From JBEIUO01 sp964549785 (GTDB taxonomy: Bacteria > Planctomycetota > Phycisphaerae > Phycisphaerales > UBA1924): a stretch of 6,146 bases of DNA. The position numbers were made by a program, and so were the translations under genes. How positions within the stretch are numbered: the stretch's first letter is position 1; each line of letters starts with the position of its first letter. Under the pieces are notes generated by a model, which was given only the letters and a program-made list of their open reading frames with translations, searched no databases and was not told where the DNA came from. Below, one piece after another: positions 5,077 through 6,146 of this stretch. The stretch is taken from assembly GCA_964549785.1 (NCBI GenBank), contig CAZJXA010000204.1:1-6146 (forward strand), given 5' to 3'.

Positions 5077-6146
5077 TCACTTGGAGACTGCTTTTCCATT
5101 CCTGACCCGTTTGGGCTGTGAGGCCTTGCGCACCGGGTCTCCGAACAGCCCCGCCGCTTCTTCCGCGACCGTTGGCATGGCCCCGTTTCTCGATTGCACA
5201 CTCCGTCCTTTGAAAATCGCCGAGCCCGTCACGTCGTTGTAAGCCCTGGTCGGCCCCGCTTTGATCCGCTCGAATGAACTGCGGGCGTTGGCCTCCGAAA
5301 ACTCGGTCCCGATAAACCGCCTTTTCAAGGCGTGCGCCATCACACCGGTCGTGCCGCTCCCCAGAAACGGGTCCAGCACCAGGTCTCCCTCGTCGCTGCT
5401 GCACTTGATGACGCGGTCGAGATAAATCTCGGGAAGTTGGTTGTCGTGGTAGCCCCGGCGTTCTTTGTTGTTCCCCTGCACGCGGCCCCAGTATTGACCG
5501 TACCAGACGTCCATGGGCACGCGCATCCCGGCCGGCATCCCGTCCTTTTTCGACATCGTGCGCGGGTCGGCGTAGATCATCGCGCGGTCGGACATTTCGA
5601 GCACTCGTTCGGGGTGCCACGCGTGCTCGGCCCCGCCTTTCACGAACCACAGCGTGTGCACCTTGCTGCTGATGAACCGGCTCGTGGTGTTCTGCCCGAA
5701 GCGGTAGTGCCAGATGCACCAGTTGTTCATCGCCAGCCCGCGCCCCTTGAGGTGCATCACGATCTCGGCGCAGGTGTCATCGGGGATATTCACCCACAGG
5801 CTGCCGCCCGGTTTCAGCAGGTAGTGGCAGAGATCGAGCCACTCGTAGGTGAACTCGAGGTAATCGCCCCGCGGCATGGAGTCGTTCCACTCGTCGTACG
5901 CCCGGTTCCAATTGAACGGCGGATCGGCGAAGACCAGCGCCACGGTGTTCCGATGCGTCGGCAGGAGAGCCTTCAACTTTTCGCGGCAGTCCCCGACATA
6001 GATCTGCACCGCGGGTTCGGCGATTTCGAGGTCCGGGACGACCTTCGGCAGCTGGCCTCCGAACGTCTGGAGATCGTCACCCGGCGCGGGGGCGGGTGGC
6101 CCCGTTACATCCGCGTCAGCGGGCTTGGGTTTGCGGGGGGCGGGTT
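5077..6146 (-). CDS. Beta-class site-specific DNA methyltransferase (N6-adenine or N4-cytosine), 5'-partial
   Basis: This transfers a methyl group from S-adenosylmethionine to an exocyclic amino group in DNA. Counting from the GTG at 6009, the catalytic motif IV A-D-P-P-F-N-W is at 28-34. LLKPGGSLWVNI follows in the middle, NQLPE at about 190-194, and the SAM-binding motif I D-P-F-L-G-S-G-T-T at 213-221, then R-R-F-I-G-T-E. Catalytic motif before SAM motif is the beta-class order of the N6_N4_Mtase family. DPPF rather than SPPY favours adenine, but the target is unknown. The frame stays open for 45 more codons from 6009 to the window end, with no stop and no ribosome binding site before the GTG. 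That stretch holds PKVVPDLEIAEPAVQIYVGD preceded by a Pro/Ala/Lys-rich linker, so the true start is most likely beyond 6146. TGA at 5077-5079 ends a basic tail (KRVRNGKAVSK). No endonuclease or specificity gene is visible; it is a solitary methyltransferase or a piece of a system extending past the edge. Confidence 0.87.
   Translation of the reverse strand, partial: PAPRKPKPADADVTGPPAPAPGDDLQTFGGQLPKVVPDLEIAEPAVQIYVGDCREKLKALLPTHRNTVALVFADPPFNWNRAYDEWNDSMPRGDYLEFTYEWLDLCHYLLKPGGSLWVNIPDDTCAEIVMHLKGRGLAMNNWCIWHYRFGQNTTSRFISSKVHTLWFVKGGAEHAWHPERVLEMSDRAMIYADPRTMSKKDGMPAGMRVPMDVWYGQYWGRVQGNNKERRGYHDNQLPEIYLDRVIKCSSDEGDLVLDPFLGSGTTGVMAHALKRRFIGTEFSEANARSSFERIKAGPTRAYNDVTGSAIFKGRSVQSRNGAMPTVAEEAAGLFGDPVRKASQPKRVRNGKAVSK

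Noticed and set aside
4520..5719. Long open frame on the minus strand (399 codons)
   Set aside because: It crosses the adaptor 3' end and the methyltransferase in another frame. The Arg/Gly/Ala-rich product is a GC shadow, while the overlapping frames carry clear motifs.

Overview
The window is high-GC DNA (about 65% by eye) carrying five protein-coding genes and one 100-base assembly gap. It looks like a metagenome or draft contig from a planctomycete, probably of the Phycisphaerae type. Three features suggest this. One is a secreted SUMF1-domain protein ending in a PEP-CTERM-like 'VPSPG + hydrophobic + RRSRR' tail. Another is a secreted-type protein ending in paired dockerin-like Asp loops closed by 'GGCP'. 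The third is menaquinone synthesis by the futalosine route. The lineage is inferred from gene style, not from a phylogenetic marker.

Layout. Positions 1-1067 (+) hold a SUMF1/FGE-fold surface protein. Its 5' end runs off the window and its frame is cut by a single in-frame TGA at 621-623, at a place where tryptophan is expected. Positions 1197-2135 (+) hold a second exported-type protein whose dockerin-like C-terminus is split by 100 Ns (1908-2007). It is followed by a clear intrinsic terminator (2171-2206). Positions 2290-3063 (-) hold futalosine hydrolase (mqnB), convergent with the second gene. Positions 3150-5042 (+) hold an HlyD/AcrA-type periplasmic adaptor with a TolC-contact RLS motif and a roughly 100-residue low-complexity tail. 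It is divergent from mqnB across an 86-bp spacer with a candidate promoter and dyad. Positions 5077-6146 (-) hold a beta-class DNA methyltransferase. Its N-terminus runs off the window end, so the GTG at 6009 is probably an internal valine. There is no gene-free stretch above 300 bases; the spacers are 129, 154, 86 and 34 bases.

How the genes relate. The first two probably both make cell-surface or exported proteins. The other three look like unrelated single genes: a menaquinone enzyme without other mqn genes, an efflux adaptor without its transporter, and a methyltransferase without a visible restriction partner. I see no RNA gene, CRISPR array, insertion sequence or phage element. I do not see convincing evidence of a novel multi-gene system. 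The points most worth checking are the nonsense codon, the misleading gap in the dockerin region, the orphan adaptor and the truncated methyltransferase start.
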